DNA of 64,000 bases from contig JBBBDQ010001124.1 in NCBI GenBank assembly GCA_037127315.1, positions 1,234,501 through 1,298,500 of the forward strand. Direction: 5' to 3'. Under the pieces are notes generated by a model, which saw nothing but the letters and a program-made list of their open reading frames with translations, was not told the origin of the DNA and ran no database searches. Below are positions 31,745-43,375 of this stretch, piece by piece. The stretch's first letter is position 1, and each line of letters begins with the position of its first letter. The position numbers and the translations under genes were made by a program. Origin of the DNA: Ascarosepion bandense. Lineage: Eukaryota > Mollusca > Cephalopoda > Sepiida > Sepiidae.

Positions 31745-32465
31745 GAGTCACTGTCTTCTTCTTCTATGTGCCCTGTCCCTTCAGGACGTAGGTGATCATG
31801 GCTTTCCACGTTTCCCTATCCCTGGTGGATCGGTGCACGTCTTCTCCTGTTGCACCACCCAAATCCCGCTCTGCCATCCACGAGCTCAACCCCATAAATC
31901 TAGAATATAATAGAAATTAGTGTGACCACAAAATGAGGGATCAGTTTATATATTGATTATAATATAGATTTGATCCCCCATTTTATATCCACATTATAAT
32001 TTCTAATAAACATTTGGCATATATCTTCTTCTATGTACCCTGTCCCTTCAGGATGTAGGCGATCATGGCTTTCCACATTTCCCTATCCCTGGTGGCTCTG
32101 AGCACACTTTCTCCTGTTACACCATGCAATCCTCGTTCCGTCATCCACCTTATTAGGTCCTTCAAATATGTTATTCATTGCTTTCCCCTGTCTCTTTTTC
32201 CCTCAATCTGGCCTGTTAGTATCAGATTCTCCAAGCCCTACTTCCTCATTGCATGTCCCAGGAACTTCAGCTGTCTCTTCCTGATGCTCAGTATTAATTT
32301 CCTTTTTGTTTCCATCATTTCCAAAACCTCACCATTGCTCACATGCTTGATCCATGATATCTGCAGCATCTTCCTGTAGAACCACATTTCAATTGCTTCA
32401 AGTTTTTCCTTCATCTTTAATGATATTTTCCAGCATTCACTGCCATATTGAAGGACAGACATTAA
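31745..32465 (-). mobile_element. LINE-A double copy around a hairpin
   Basis: Two minus-strand LINE-A 3' ends (31745-31905 and 32027-32465) flank a hairpin repeat at 31923-31992. The longer copy reads VLQYGSECWKISLKMKEKLE, MWFYRKMLQISWIKHVSN and LSIRKRQLKFLGHAMRK. The arrangement is the mirror image of 42705-43375. Confidence 0.87.
31923..31992. repeat. 70-bp hairpin repeat, copy 2
   Basis: Arms TGACCACAAAATGAGGGATC and, opposite, TTGATCCCCCATTTTATATC flank a loop with TATTGATTATAATAT. Confidence 0.87.
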
Positions 32466-33389
32466 CTAAAACCCAAATGTCTATAAATGTTTATAAATAA
32501 TGTTTAACTTCTATCTGAGATTCATCAGAAATTTAAATATGGAAAAAACATTTCAGGATATTTATTTTTGAGTTGTTTGCATAAATATATATGTGGAGAT
32601 AAGTAATATATGTATATAACATGAAACCTTATTTTTAATGGATGCATGTTTGAGAGGACATCCCAAACACATATACCCACTAAAAATAACATTCATAGCA
32701 AAATGAAATAATATTTATGGTTTTAAATAAAATAAGCAATAATATTTATGATTCAAAAAATGTCTAGAGCAATAAGAAAAAAATGTCAAATTAAAATCTA
32801 TTTAATAATTTACATCTATAATAAAATACATTTAATTCACTCACTTGATTTATGAGTTTTGTAAAGTCTAAATGAACTGTTAAGTGTCTTGAAATTTCAC
32901 ACATGAAAAGACAGAAATGTGGTTCTACTGATAAATGCTAACAACAATATAAAACAAGTTGTTACAGAAAGCCATGATCACTATGGTGATGGGAAAATTA
33001 ACTGTTTCCATTCTCTCCTGAAGACACTCGACTAATGATAAGTGTCTATGTGGAGGGAGGCTTTCATATGGATGCTATGCAAACCACTGCCAGAAAAGTT
33101 TTTGGTGGCTTCTACCAAACCCACTTAAAAATATCTAAACTGTCAGCTGTATACAACCATTTTTTTTTTTTTTTGGAAAAGGCCACAATGTTCAAACCTT
33201 GTGGACTGGTGTTTACAGATTCACAAATAAAAATCTATACCATATAACAGAAATCACATCATCTGAGGAATTTCAACAGCTTCAACAGCTAAAACGGATA
33301 GCACATATAAAAAGAGAAAATAATGACAAAATCAAGATATTGATATCCCACACTACTTTGAATAAAACTATATTTTATCATATATGTAT
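32466..33389. other. Gene-free AT-rich DNA
   Basis: No feature recognised apart from a T-run near 33160. Confidence 0.4.
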
Positions 33390-33560
33390 ATAATTAACTA
33401 GTTTAATTAAATTAGACCAGTATACAGTTGCATTAAAAAGTGTTCAATACATATATAATGTAGAGCTAATGAATATTTTAAATTTGAAAGCCAGTTGTTT
33501 ACTCAACCTTGGTTTCAACCTTTCAGTATCTTCAGACAATTTATAATAAATGATTCTCTA
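33390..33560. repeat. Repeat shared with 26868-27060
   Basis: See the matching phrases noted there; this copy also precedes a minus-strand Penelope nuclease relic, with a solo LTR in between. Confidence 0.65.
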
Positions 33561-33664
33561 GTGTTTTTTTATTTTCAAACGTACAACAGAGATTTTCATT
33601 AACACATGACTAAAAGTTTAAAATAACTGAAATTTCAAAATTAGGGAGGAGTTTTTAAGTATCT

Positions 33665-33966
33665 TAAGCTGTTATGTCGTGAGTAAGAATAAATAACTCA
33701 ACAAAAGGAATAGGTTAATTGTTGTATTCCATGAAAATAGTATTTACAAAGGTTATTAGTATCCAATACAAGAATAAAGGTTAATCGTCCCAACCGTCGT
33801 AAGACGTAGTATGAGCAACGGGTACTTCCGGGTCATCACCAGAAGTCTACGACTGACTTGTCGATCGGCTGCTCGGCACACTCGTGTACGTAGATGCCAC
33901 CATTACTTTACATAGTAATGGAATAGTCCATTATAGCGAAATAGGCATGGGCATCCCAACATAAAC
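33665..33966 (-). mobile_element. Solo LTR, sister of 5129-5420
   Basis: 292 bp from TGTTGGGATGCCC (33961, minus) to CACGACATAACA (33670). The flanks are TAAGC and TAAAC, 4 of 5 identical. By eye the sequence is about 90 to 95 percent identical to the 5129-5420 LTR, so this family moved relatively recently compared with the Gypsy element at 8760. Confidence 0.87.
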
Positions 33967-33999
33967 ACTTTCGTCTGGGTTTGTATGATCCTAAAATAT

Positions 34000-34245
34000 G
34001 TTTCCTGGTGTGTTTTCATCCGGACTTTACTTCAGATCTTCCATTTAGTAATTTTTTGTTCTGAAAATAATACTATGGCTAACTTTTCTTCTTGGCACAG
34101 TCTGCAGATATCACCATCGTTGTAAAGTTTGGTGTTCTTTTTTATAGTCCATGTTATATCAGGGTATTCACCATTTTTCTTCAAGTATGTATATAACCTG
34201 ATGATTGTGTTTAAGTATTTGTCACTGTTGAATTTTGACCTCAAT
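34000..34245 (-). pseudogene. Penelope-like GIY-YIG endonuclease end
   Basis: The frame carries NSDKYLNTIIRLYTYLKKNG, PDITWTIKKNTKLYNDG and ICRLCQEEKLAIVLF, the C-terminal part of a Penelope nuclease. It is close in wording to 55915-56125. The GIY-YIG core upstream is lost in a (TA)n run. Confidence 0.8.
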
Positions 34246-34282
34246 ATTCACTTTATCTATATATATATATATATATATATAT

Positions 34283-34800
34283 ACAGGGTGTCTCAAAAAA
34301 ATCTACTCACATTTTGAATGATGAGAAAACCTTTATTTATGAACATAGAGTGAGATGGAATAGCTTTGAATAAAGAAGAAAAATGTACTTAAAGAATCAT
34401 ATTCCCAAATGTTTTAATTGATGGCCATTATTGTCCAGATGCCTCATGATGTGACAGACGCTATCTTTTGAGATGTGGGTTTCCCCGAGCAGATTGTCAA
34501 AATGATTTCTGTGGTGATCAAAGGAGTGCTTCCTGCACCTGCTCTTCTTTTCCAGGGCTTGTGGATGTCCGTGGTCATCCAGAATGTTTCTTGTTGACCT
34601 TCTGGACGGTTCCATCTGCTTCAAATTTGTCTCTGATGTGAGCAATGGTCCAAAGTGTTGGTGGCGATTTTGCAAATTTCCTTCTGGATCGTCTTTGCAC
34701 TTCAATGGTGTTTTCGGTCTTCCAGTAACATTTCAGGACACACTTCCTCTCCTCCAAACTAAGTTATTTTCCTCCCATGCTGTGTTTAATTAATTACACC
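34283..34800 (-). pseudogene. mariner-type transposase N-terminus, deleted element
   Basis: The minus strand encodes MEERKCVLKCYWKTENTIEV…, a helix-turn-helix start with RKFAKSPPT and FEADGTVQKVNKKHSGRPRT. After a frameshift a second helix-turn-helix with GETHISKDSVCHIM follows. It then stops and reaches a terminus ACAGGGTGTCTCAAAAAAAT at 34284 next to TATA. The catalytic domain is deleted. The other terminus is not seen; a SINE lies at 34953. Confidence 0.78.
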
Positions 34801-34952
34801 CGCATAAAAAGCAAAAAAGTATGTTAGAGACAGTTCAAGTGTGAATACATAATCAAACTCTTTCTTCGCAAGTGTTACAGACTGCACATCAACATGAGAT
34901 ATCATTCTCATGGTTATTTTTATGAGCTTACTCTTCCATTTGAAGATTTTCC

Positions 34953-35155
34953 TGCAGTAGACTGGTTGCCAACCGAGGCTATAGAACCTAGACTGTTATG
35001 CTATTTAACCTATAGCTTGAGAGAGAAGAGATGGATTCATACCTTTTCCCAAGGCTATTTGTGCATAAATGAATGGAACAAACTTGACTGGAATTCAAAC
35101 ATAGCTCTCTGATTTCTCATTCCAAGACAATAACCATTACACTACAATGTACATC
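34953..35155 (-). mobile_element. tRNA-derived SINE, family 1, 3'-truncated
   Basis: On the minus strand it starts GATGTACATTGTAGTGTAAT and runs through 'CTATAGCCTCGGTTGGCAAC'. The hairpin end is missing. Confidence 0.82.
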
Positions 35156-35164
35156 CTATAAATC

Positions 35165-35560
35165 TAGAATATCCGACTCAATTATTCACAATGATTCTTC
35201 TCCCTGGTTAGCGATTTGCAAAAAAACCAACATAGTTTACAAATTGAAGTGCCCTTTGTGAGATTGGATCTCCAACGGATTAAATAATATTTATGTTGGT
35301 CACACCACAAACTCACTTTCATGACGCTTGACACTACACTTGAATGATAATTCTAACAATTTTAGGCATTTAAAACAACATGCCTGGCCACATACACAAT
35401 TTCGGAAAACCCTAGTTGAAAACACAACTAAACTTAAAAATGAAAACAATAAACAAAAACTAAAAAATCTCGAAGCTATATCCATAAAACAGTTGAAACC
35501 TAACCTGAACAAGATAAACTATGAAATCTCCACAAATATCCTTAAATGCCGATGATTAAT
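35165..35560 (+). pseudogene. Second Penelope-type GIY-YIG relic
   Basis: Pieces are ICKKTNIVYKLKCPL (GIY half, as VY-L-C), NNIYVGHTTNSLS (YIG half, reads YVG) and RLTLHLNDNSNNFRHLKQHA. Then come FRKTLVENTTKLKNENNKQK and LEAISIKQLKPNLNKIN. A frameshift lies between the halves. The wording differs from the 27265 family, so it is a separate subfamily. Confidence 0.78.
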
Positions 35561-35569
35561 AACAGAAGC

Positions 35570-36490
35570 CATTGGTTTATTCCAATTGCTTCCCATACTT
35601 AATATTCCTTGTTTTAATTCTTGCTTGGTCATGCATAACATCACAAGCTGTGATGCGATATTCACTTCCAGCGTCTTATATGCACAAATTTGTTGTGGCT
35701 TGGTAATCTTCCATGTAAACAAAAACAGTTTGTTATTATCGTTTGTCAGCATTTATAATATATAACGTAATTTAAGCTGAAAGCTTAGATTGGATTATTA
35801 AAAAATTATGTATCAATATTGTAATTTTCTTTCTTCAGTTAATGATAATGCTATTAAGCTTATCAGAGAATATGAAAAAAATTTACATAAAATAGACAAA
35901 ACTTGTCTATATTAATGAAACATGCATTAATATACATATATATAATCATAAATTCTCACAGATGTCAAAATAGATAAATATATTAATAATGTCAGCATCA
36001 ATAACTCTGACACAGAATATATTTATTGCACTTAAAATAAAGGTTAAAGTTATTTCCTCATATCTGTAATTTGAAAATACTATAGGCACTTTTCTATTGT
36101 GCATTTGAGTGCAAACATGCATGTCTGTGGCTTCGCAGAAAACAAGCAAGTTACTGAAATAGTAAAAGTATTGAGAACTGAGACACGTACAGAAAATCAA
36201 TACTGGCAGAGAGATCAGAATGTCGATGTATTGATGCACATTCTTCAATAAAGGTGCGTAGATTTTGGTCGTGTAGCTAGAGAATATCTGCAAAACATGT
36301 AGCTTTAAATTTGTTTGCATTTAAATCTCATCCGATTTATCCGGCATTCCCAGACTGGTCATCTTCATCTCTTGACTGTTATAATACAAAGTCAATGTTT
36401 ATAAAATAAAGTTGGTTTTCACCAACTGATGTTTGTACAATTCTCAAGCTATACTTTTATTTATTAAAAAAAAATCTTATATGGTAATTA
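35570..36490. other. Gene-free AT-rich DNA
   Basis: A minus-strand frame of 124 codons (35946-36320) is AT-rich, has no motif I recognise, and is not supported. Confidence 0.4.
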
Positions 36491-36504
36491 TTTTATTTTA
36501 TTTT

Positions 36505-38136
36505 TTTCTAATCATATCACGCCGAGCAAGGTGGTAACGCCACTGATGTGCAGGGGGCTATGTAAGAGTGAAAAGATTGGAAAAGAGAAAGCCAGAAAAC
36601 ACATCCTAAACAGGAAATAAGGGATGAGCCTCTTCACCTGTTTAATAGACGTGGATGGAGTGTGAACCGGGCGATAGTTTAGTCTATCTACTCCAATTGA
36701 AAAAAAAAAAAAAACAGAAAAAGAAAAGAGTGAAAAGATTGGAAAAGAGAAAGGCGGAAACCACATCCTAAACAGGGAACAAGGGATGAGCCTCTTCACC
36801 TGTTCAATAGACGTGGATGGAGTGTGAACCGGGCAATAGTTTAGTCTATCTACTCCAATTGAAAAAAAAAAAAAACAGAAAAAGAAAAGAGTGAAAAGAT
36901 TGGAAAAGAGAAAGCCGGAAACAACATCCTAAACAGGGAACAAGGGATGAGCCTCTTCACCTGTTCAATAGACGTGGATGGAGTGTGAACCGGGCAATAG
37001 TTTAGTCTATCTACTCCAATTGAAAAAAAAAAAAAACAGAAAAAGAAAAGAGTGAAAAGATTGGAAAAGAGAAAGGCGGAAACCACATCCTAAACAGGGA
37101 ACAAGGGATGAGCCTCTTCACCTGTTTAATAGACGTGGATGGAGTGTGAACCGGACAATAGTTTAGTCTATCTACTCCAATTGAAAAAAAAAAAAAACAG
37201 AAAAAGAAAAGAGTGAAAAGATTGGAAAAGTGAAAGGCGGAAACCGCATCCTAAACAGGGAACAAGGGATGAGCCTCTTCACCTGTTCAATAGACGTGGA
37301 TGGAGTGTGAACCGGGCAATAGTTTAGTCTATCTACTCCAATTGAAAAAAAAAAAAAACAGAAAAAGAAAAGAGTGAAAAGATTGGAAAAGTGAAAGGCG
37401 GAAACCACATCCTAAACAGGGAACAAGGGATGAGCCTCTTCACCTGTTTAATAGATGTGGATGGAGTGTGAACCGGGCAATAGTTTAGTCTATCTACTCC
37501 AATTGAAAAAAAAAAAAAACAGAAAAAGAAAAGAGTGAAAAGATTGGAAAAGTGAAAGGCGGAAACCACATCCTAAACAGGGAACAAGGGATGAGCCTCT
37601 TCACCTGTTTAATAGACGTGGATGGAGTGTGAACCGGGCAATAGTTTAGTCTATCTACTCCAATTGAAAAAAAAAAAAAACAGAAAAAGAAAAGAGTGAA
37701 AAGATTGGAAAAGTGAAAGGCGGAAACCACATCCTAAACAGGAAACAAGGGATGAGCCTCTTCACCTGTTCAATAGACGTGGATGGAGTGTGAACCGGGC
37801 GATAGTTTAGTCTATCTACTCCAATTGAAAAAAAAAAAAACAGAAAAAGAAAAGAGTGAAAAGATTGGAAAAGAGAAAGGCGGAAACCACATCCTAAACA
37901 GGGAACAAGGGATGAGCCTCTTCACCTGTTTAATAGATGTGGATGGAGTGTGAACCGGGCAATAGTTTAGTCTATCTACTCCAATTGAAAAAAAAAAAAA
38001 CAGAAAAAGAAAAGAGTGAAAAGATTGGAAAAGAGAAAGGCGGAAACCACATCCTAAACAGGGAACAAGGGATGAGCCTCTTCACCTGTTCAATAGACGT
38101 GGATGGAGTGTGAACCGGGCGATAGTTTAGTCTATG
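36505..38136 (-). mobile_element. LINE-B 3' end carrying a ten-unit 161-bp array
   Basis: On the minus strand, units of about 161 bp run from 38136 down to the LINE 3' end at 36505. Each unit contains TAGACTAAACTATTGCCCGG, CTCATCCCTTGTTCCCTG and a T-run. The marker TAGTTTAGTCTATCTACTCC recurs at about 36677, 36838, 36999, 37160, 37321, 37482, 37643, 37804 and 37965, with a final truncated one near 38126. The array ends in CTTACATAGCCCCCTGC, the box CCTTGCTCGGCGTGATATGA and poly-A. Repeated frames within it are artefacts of the array. Confidence 0.93.
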
Positions 38137-38600
38137 CAAATTTTAGCTTATAATGTGTTTTTTAGAAATATTTACCTATCAATATTTACTCACCACAAGT
38201 CTTCAATGTGCTTTATTGACACTAAACCCACATGAAGTTAGATGGAAGTGAAGAAATAAAAAACGCATTGGTAGGCAGGGAGGCTTAAGGAATGTGTTGT
38301 CTCAGGCACTGACAGAGGAACAAGCTCCATTATATTAGGATATTTAATTTTATAACGAACTTTAAATTTAATGGTAATTTTTGCTGATATAGTGCAGAAA
38401 TAATCATCAGATTTGGCAATTATTTACATCTAAATACAACTGTCTTGGTATTCATGCTATATGTTTTTTAGAAATATTTATTTATCTGGTGCTATGAGAT
38501 TTTATCATGGAACTCAGTAGTTGTTCATAATAATATAAATAAATATTTATATAATAATATTTACATTTATTTTAACTTTAAATATATAAAGATTGCCTTA
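38137..38600. other. Gene-free spacer
   Basis: No feature recognised. Confidence 0.4.
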
Positions 38601-39037
38601 GACTGTGTTGTGGAGGAATATCCTGTCTGACCCAGGAATGGGTATGGCCCGGGTCATAAAAGACCAGTACTAGAACAAACTACAGAGTGTTGGTGACTAT
38701 ATGAGATTCTTCGTCATAACAAGGGAGTGATCAAGATTATTCGTCATTACATGGGAGTGATTGAGAGTCTTCGTCATTATACGAGAGATCAAGAGCCATC
38801 GGCCTGAGGCAAGAGTTAGACATCACTAGATGGAAACCTTCTCAAGACGGATGTATACGACCTATACAGAGACATTGCCTTCATAAATGTTATTCTTGTT
38901 AACTGTTTGTTAGTGTACTTGTATTTGGTGTATTTTACTGAGGTATAATAAATCTCTATTTATATATCCTCAGTGTTAAGAGTTATTTCTTGCACTATTC
39001 TTTCTCTGTTTATCCCCTCCCGGGATATAACAGGCTG
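38601..39037 (+). mobile_element. Solo LTR, 427 bp
   Basis: It runs TGTTGTGGAGGAATATCC (38606) to CCCGGGATATAACA (39032). CATAAAAG lies in a TATA-like position, and TATAATAAATCTC near 38946 is a polyadenylation-type signal. The flanks are GACTG and GGCTG, 4 of 5 identical. A 32-bp motif ('TTCGTCAT--CA-GGGAGTGAT') repeats three times inside at about 38710-38785. Confidence 0.85.
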
Positions 39038-40315
39038 TAAGAAAGTTTTAACTTTAAAAGAGAAACAAGATCTAGGAATGCCACTGAGTGATTAGAACGC
39101 AGTGTTGAAAAATGTGAAAAAGGAAACTGAAAACATTGGCGCAATGAGAACCGGAAAAATAACTGGCTTTAAGCATATTGCAAGCAGAGATTTGAAAACA
39201 GTTAAAAGGCAAGAAAATTGAATTAATCAGGAAAAAAAAGTTGAAGAATTAAATATTGTGACTGTAAAAAGAGTAAAGAGAGGCAGAATATTAAGAACCC
39301 TAGTTAAAGATATGAACACAATCAACCTACCATCTTCAAATAAACTTCACAAAGAAAAAAAAGTTGGACAAAGAATACATGAAAACTGAAATTTCAACAG
39401 TAATTTATAGTGGTAATTAGGTAATAGTAAAGTATATTGAAATATACCTTTCCTCTTTACTAATAAAAAAAATATACCTTTCCTCTTTACTAATAAAAAA
39501 AATATACCTTTCCTCTTTACTAATAAACTGACAAAGAAACTCTCTCTCTCTCAACACATACATCCTTTTCCTTCTTTTAATTCATCCATATTTCTGGTAA
39601 CCTAAATTATAACCCTGGCATAGCTTATGAGGTCAACTGACATCATGCAAAAATCAACCAATGACTAACGCACCCACTAAAATGAAGGTCACTGCAACTG
39701 TCAAAGATTCAATCAACATACCAGCCAGCCAAAGGAACGTGTCTCTTAAATGAAAAGAATATGCAAAAGCCATGGAATTAATTCAAGAGTATAATCCACA
39801 CACTCAAATACCCACAACATAACATAACCTAGCACAAACAGCAACCTGATACTACATTCCACCTGACAGACATATATAGGAACAAATATGCTATATTCAC
39901 ATGAATATACATATACATGGAAGAAAAACTCTTTATAACCTGAGCATAGCAATACATATATACTAATAAAGCATAGCAATACATATATACTAATGAACAC
40001 TTACATGAATACTACAATGACTTATACAAGAAACATACCAAAGACACAAAATACAAAAAGGACATTCACATATAACAAAGGATGTAACTTATAGAGCCAA
40101 TAACAAAATAAAAATTATGGTATATTTAATAAAACCTGGTCTTTACTCATTTATTATTTCAACGTTGCCTATACCATAGATATAAAGCTATATTGGTTTA
40201 ACCTGTTGGCTGGACTCGAGGTTAGGTCTTTTATAGAAATAGTTAGTCAACATAGAATAAAATACAGGAGAGTGGAGATAGTGTATTGTTTGTTTGTTTT
40301 TTTTTGGTGTTTTTT
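39038..40315. other. No gene; small tandem repeat inside
   Basis: Holds the 30-bp repeat at 39441-39527 and otherwise nothing I can name. The 39746-40000 minus frame is low-complexity. Confidence 0.4.
39441..39527. repeat. 30-bp tandem repeat, three units
   Basis: The unit AATATACCTTTCCTCTTTAC plus TAATAAAAAA is repeated three times without change. Confidence 0.95.
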
Positions 40316-40495
40316 TTTTTTTTTGCAATTAAGTTCACCCCAAGCAAAACAGTAAAGCCACTAAGACAAAAGGAGTTACTTAGTTTTAGTGAATATGAGA
40401 AAAATATACAATTGAGGAAAAAGAACAATAAAATAATAAGAATTAAGAAGGCAGAAGACGGCAACTGACATTGCATTTAAATGCAGGCAACTAAA
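40316..40495 (-). mobile_element. LINE-B 3' tail fragment
   Basis: T-run, then the antisense 3' box TTCACCCCAAGCAAAACAGT, then decayed tail. Confidence 0.7.
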
Positions 40496-40514
40496 ATTGA
40501 TAAAAATGTTTTCC

Positions 40515-41230
40515 TTTAATCATTTCACCCCAAGCAAAGCAATAAAGCCACTAAGACACAAGGGGTTACTGAGTGTGGAAGAAATAGAAAACAGGAACGT
40601 TACTAAGGGGTGAGAACAATAGAGGTGTGATGGGGACAGTAGATAGTGATTGACATTGCATTTAAATTTTTGAAGAATAAAGTTGATTGGAAAGCATGGT
40701 GTTAGAAGGGAGTTTCACAAGAGAGAAGTGCAAGAAAATAAAATTGTTAGCATAAAATTTCCAGTTACATCGAACCAACTCAACTGCAAATTGATGAGAT
40801 CTCAAAGCCAGTATATTACTGTGCTTAAATTTTAAAAAGTCTAGGTTACATAACAAAGATCTCATCAACAATTGATATGAAAGTTTTTTTTATAAAGACA
40901 TAGAAAGGCAACTTTTTGGTGATGGGAAAGTGAATGAAGCTGAGATGCCAGATCAGAATCAATAATATTGCTTATTCTTTTTATTTTGTCAAGGTTTTTT
41001 AGATAAATAGAAGGATCTTATACATCCTTCTATCTTTGGTAGACTTATAGATATGTAAGATAGATTCTGGAGAGAAAAGTTCTCTTGCACAACACTGTAA
41101 ACTAACTTTCTTAGCAGCTGACCTAGCAATGGATTCAATACAGTTTTTCCACTTTGTGTCAGCTGAGAACATTAGCCTGAGAAGGCACAAGAAGTCATTT
41201 CCCTGGAGGTTAGTATCAGTCATGATGATG
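40515..41230 (-). mobile_element. LINE-B relic, adjacent copy
   Basis: The antisense box ATTTCACCCCAAGCAAAGCA leads back through a tail and a decayed SHQF-VE-VRCNWKFYANN block. After a deletion, a thumb block reads KWKNCIESIARSAAKKVSLQ and FSPESILHIYKST. The two tail fragments in tandem suggest insertion of one LINE into the other's tail. Confidence 0.78.
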
Positions 41231-41339
41231 GAAGGCAGTTGGTAGTAAAGTTATAGGTCTCTTCAAAGTTGATGATGATATCAAGATAAAGGCTAAAAAT
41301 TCTTGTAAATTCAAGGACATGAGATTTTTTAAGCAGTAC

Positions 41340-41512
41340 AAATCACAATCAAGACCATTTAAGTCAAAGAGTATATTTGTACAAGACAATGCTAAATTAC
41401 GCAGTTGCCTTCATTGCCAGAAAATGTTTCAAAGACAAAATATTTATTGGGATGCCCTCAAGACTCTCCAGATATTAATTGAATGGGAAATTCATGATCC
41501 CTTATTTCTCTA
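41340..41512 (+). pseudogene. Tc1-type transposase fragment
   Basis: FVQDNAKLRSCLHCQKMF followed by IYWDALKTLQILIEW resembles the FxQDNxPxHxA … WPxQSPDLNPIE block of Tc1 transposases, with the second catalytic aspartate (in QDN) kept. It is cut by the Helitron at 41515. Confidence 0.6.
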
Positions 41513-41514
41513 AA

Positions 41515-41545
41515 TCTAAACTTATTTATAAATGGAATATTGTCA

Positions 41546-41578
<33 letters not shown>

Positions 41579-42070
41579 GCAATAGTTGTTTCCAGTTAAA
41601 GCGAAACCGTAGACTGAAAGAAAAATGAATGGATGTAAGTCAAATTTTTAAGCTTAGTGAGAATTGGATAAAAATTGTGGATTTGAATAAAGGACATACA
41701 GACAGATAAGCAGACACACACACAAACATCTTGCCTTATATATATATATATATATATATATATTATCGATTTTCTGCACTACTGTAAGAACTGCAACCTT
41801 GAAACTTATGAATTTCGTTTCTTATGTCTTTGTCTATGAGTGTATCAAATTTGATTAAAATCGGACCACTCCTTCTATAACCCAATTTTTTCAATTATCG
41901 ATTTTCAATATTTATCAGAGGTACCTCGACACAAGACCTTGCTAAGAACACTTGCAGACGCTTATAGTACAACTGTGTAAATTTTCAAGAAAATTGGTTC
42001 AGCCGTTTCAGAGTCTATAGGTAACGGACACACGCACACACACAAAGTTCCATTTATAAATAAGTTTAGA
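41515..42070 (-). mobile_element. Helitron with two 5' ends (head-to-head)
   Basis: Both borders are the family-1 5' terminus: TCTAAACTTATTTATAAATG on the plus strand at 41515, and the same on the minus strand at 42070. No CTAG 3' terminus is present. After about 60 bp at the left the sequence switches to the minus-strand interior. Confidence 0.85.
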
Positions 42071-42182
42071 TTTAGATAAAATTTTCATAACGTAGCTTCC
42101 CTGTACGTTTTTGAAAATTACTTTCATGATAATTATTCTGATGCATTTTCCTCAATGGTATCTAGACATTATGAATTTAATT

Positions 42183-42430
42183 CTTCTTTTATGTGACATA
42201 TCCATTCAGATTGAAGGTGATCATGGCCCTCCACATTTTTCTGTCTTTTATAGCTCTTAATAAGTTTTTTTTTCTTATTTCTCCCAAACTCTGTTCTCCT
42301 ATTTATTTACTCAAGCTTGTCAAGTATGCTACATCCTGCTTTTCTTTATCTCTCTTTCCCTCAAATCTATCCCGTGAGTATCAGATTTTCTAAACCCTCC
42401 TTTCTCATTAAATGCCCCAGGAACTTTTAA
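42183..42430 (-). mobile_element. LINE-A 3' fragment
   Basis: Antisense of the '…R-KHMKGHDHLQS-…' end. The minus strand matches LINE-A from the FLGHLMRKE-equivalent to the tail, strongly decayed. Confidence 0.7.
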
Positions 42431-42431
42431 C

Positions 42432-42705
42432 AGTATTAGATTGGCAGCAAGATCTCATCATTTTACAGTTAAAATGTAAGTGTAATTTTTATGCTAACAG
42501 TTTTGTGTCTTGCACTTCATGCTTGTGGAAATCTTTTCCGGTCTGCCTCTTGCTTTCCAATCAACTTTGATTTTCAAAAATTTAAATTCAATATCAATTT
42601 TCACGTTTTTCTTTATCTCTTATTCTTTCCCAATTAGTAAACCTTTGCATCTTAGTAACTTTATTGTCTTGCTTGGGGTGAAGTGATCAAAAGAAAAAAG
42701 AAAGC
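42432..42705 (+). mobile_element. LINE-B 3' tail
   Basis: It opens in the RLAARSHHFTVKM-like block and passes a decayed SFFS-T--LW block. It ends TTGCTTGGGGTGAAGTGATC and an A-rich stretch. Confidence 0.8.
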
Positions 42706-43375
42706 TGAAGGAAAAGCTTAAAGCAACTGAAATGTGGTTCTACAGCAGGATGCTGTGAATATCATGGATCAAGCATGTGGGCAATGATGAGGTTTTGAAA
42801 AGGATGGAAATGAAAAGGAAATTAATACTGAGCATCAGGAAAAGACAGCTAAAGATCCTGGGACATGCAATGAGGAAGGAGGGCTTGGAGAACCTGATAC
42901 TAACAGGCCAGATAGAGGGATAAAGAGACAGGGGAAAGCAGCGGATAACATATTTGAAGGGCCTGAGCAGGTGGATGACAGAATGGGGGTTGTGTGGTGT
43001 AACCTGAGAAAGCATGCTAAGAGCCACCAGGGATAGGGAAATGTGGAAAGCCATGATCGCCTATGTCCTGAAAGGATAGGCCCCTTAGAAGAAGAATATA
43101 TATGCCAACTGTTTATAAGAAATTATAAGGTGGATATAAAATGGGGGATCAATTCTATATTATAATCAATATATAAAATGATCCCCCATTTCGTGGCCAT
43201 TCTAGTTTTTTTACATTTATAATCTAGATTTATGGTCTTGAGCTAGTGAATGACAAAACGTGGGTTGCATGAAGTAACAGGAGAAAGCATATTAATAGCC
43301 ACCAGGGATAGGGAAATGTGGAAAAGCCATGATCACCTATGTCCTGAAAGGACAGGGCATATAGGAGAAGAAAAA
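42705..43375 (+). mobile_element. LINE-A double copy around a hairpin
   Basis: The first copy (42705-43098) runs KLKATEMWFYSRML to ATRDREMWKAMIAYVLKG. A hairpin repeat follows at 43132-43198, then a second truncated 3' end (43225-43375). Mirror image of 31745-32465. Confidence 0.87.
43132..43198. repeat. 70-bp hairpin repeat, copy 3
   Basis: Arms GGATATAAAATGGGGGATCA and TGATCCCCCATTTCGTGGCC. Confidence 0.9.

Noticed and set aside
35946..36320. 124-codon minus-strand frame as host gene
   Set aside because: No splice context, no family match by eye and base composition equal to its surroundings; kept as gene-free.
36512..37730. Repeated 78-codon open frames as a tandem gene family
   Set aside because: They are the same frame in each unit of the 161-bp LINE tail array, rich in phenylalanine from T-runs, with no sign of coding.
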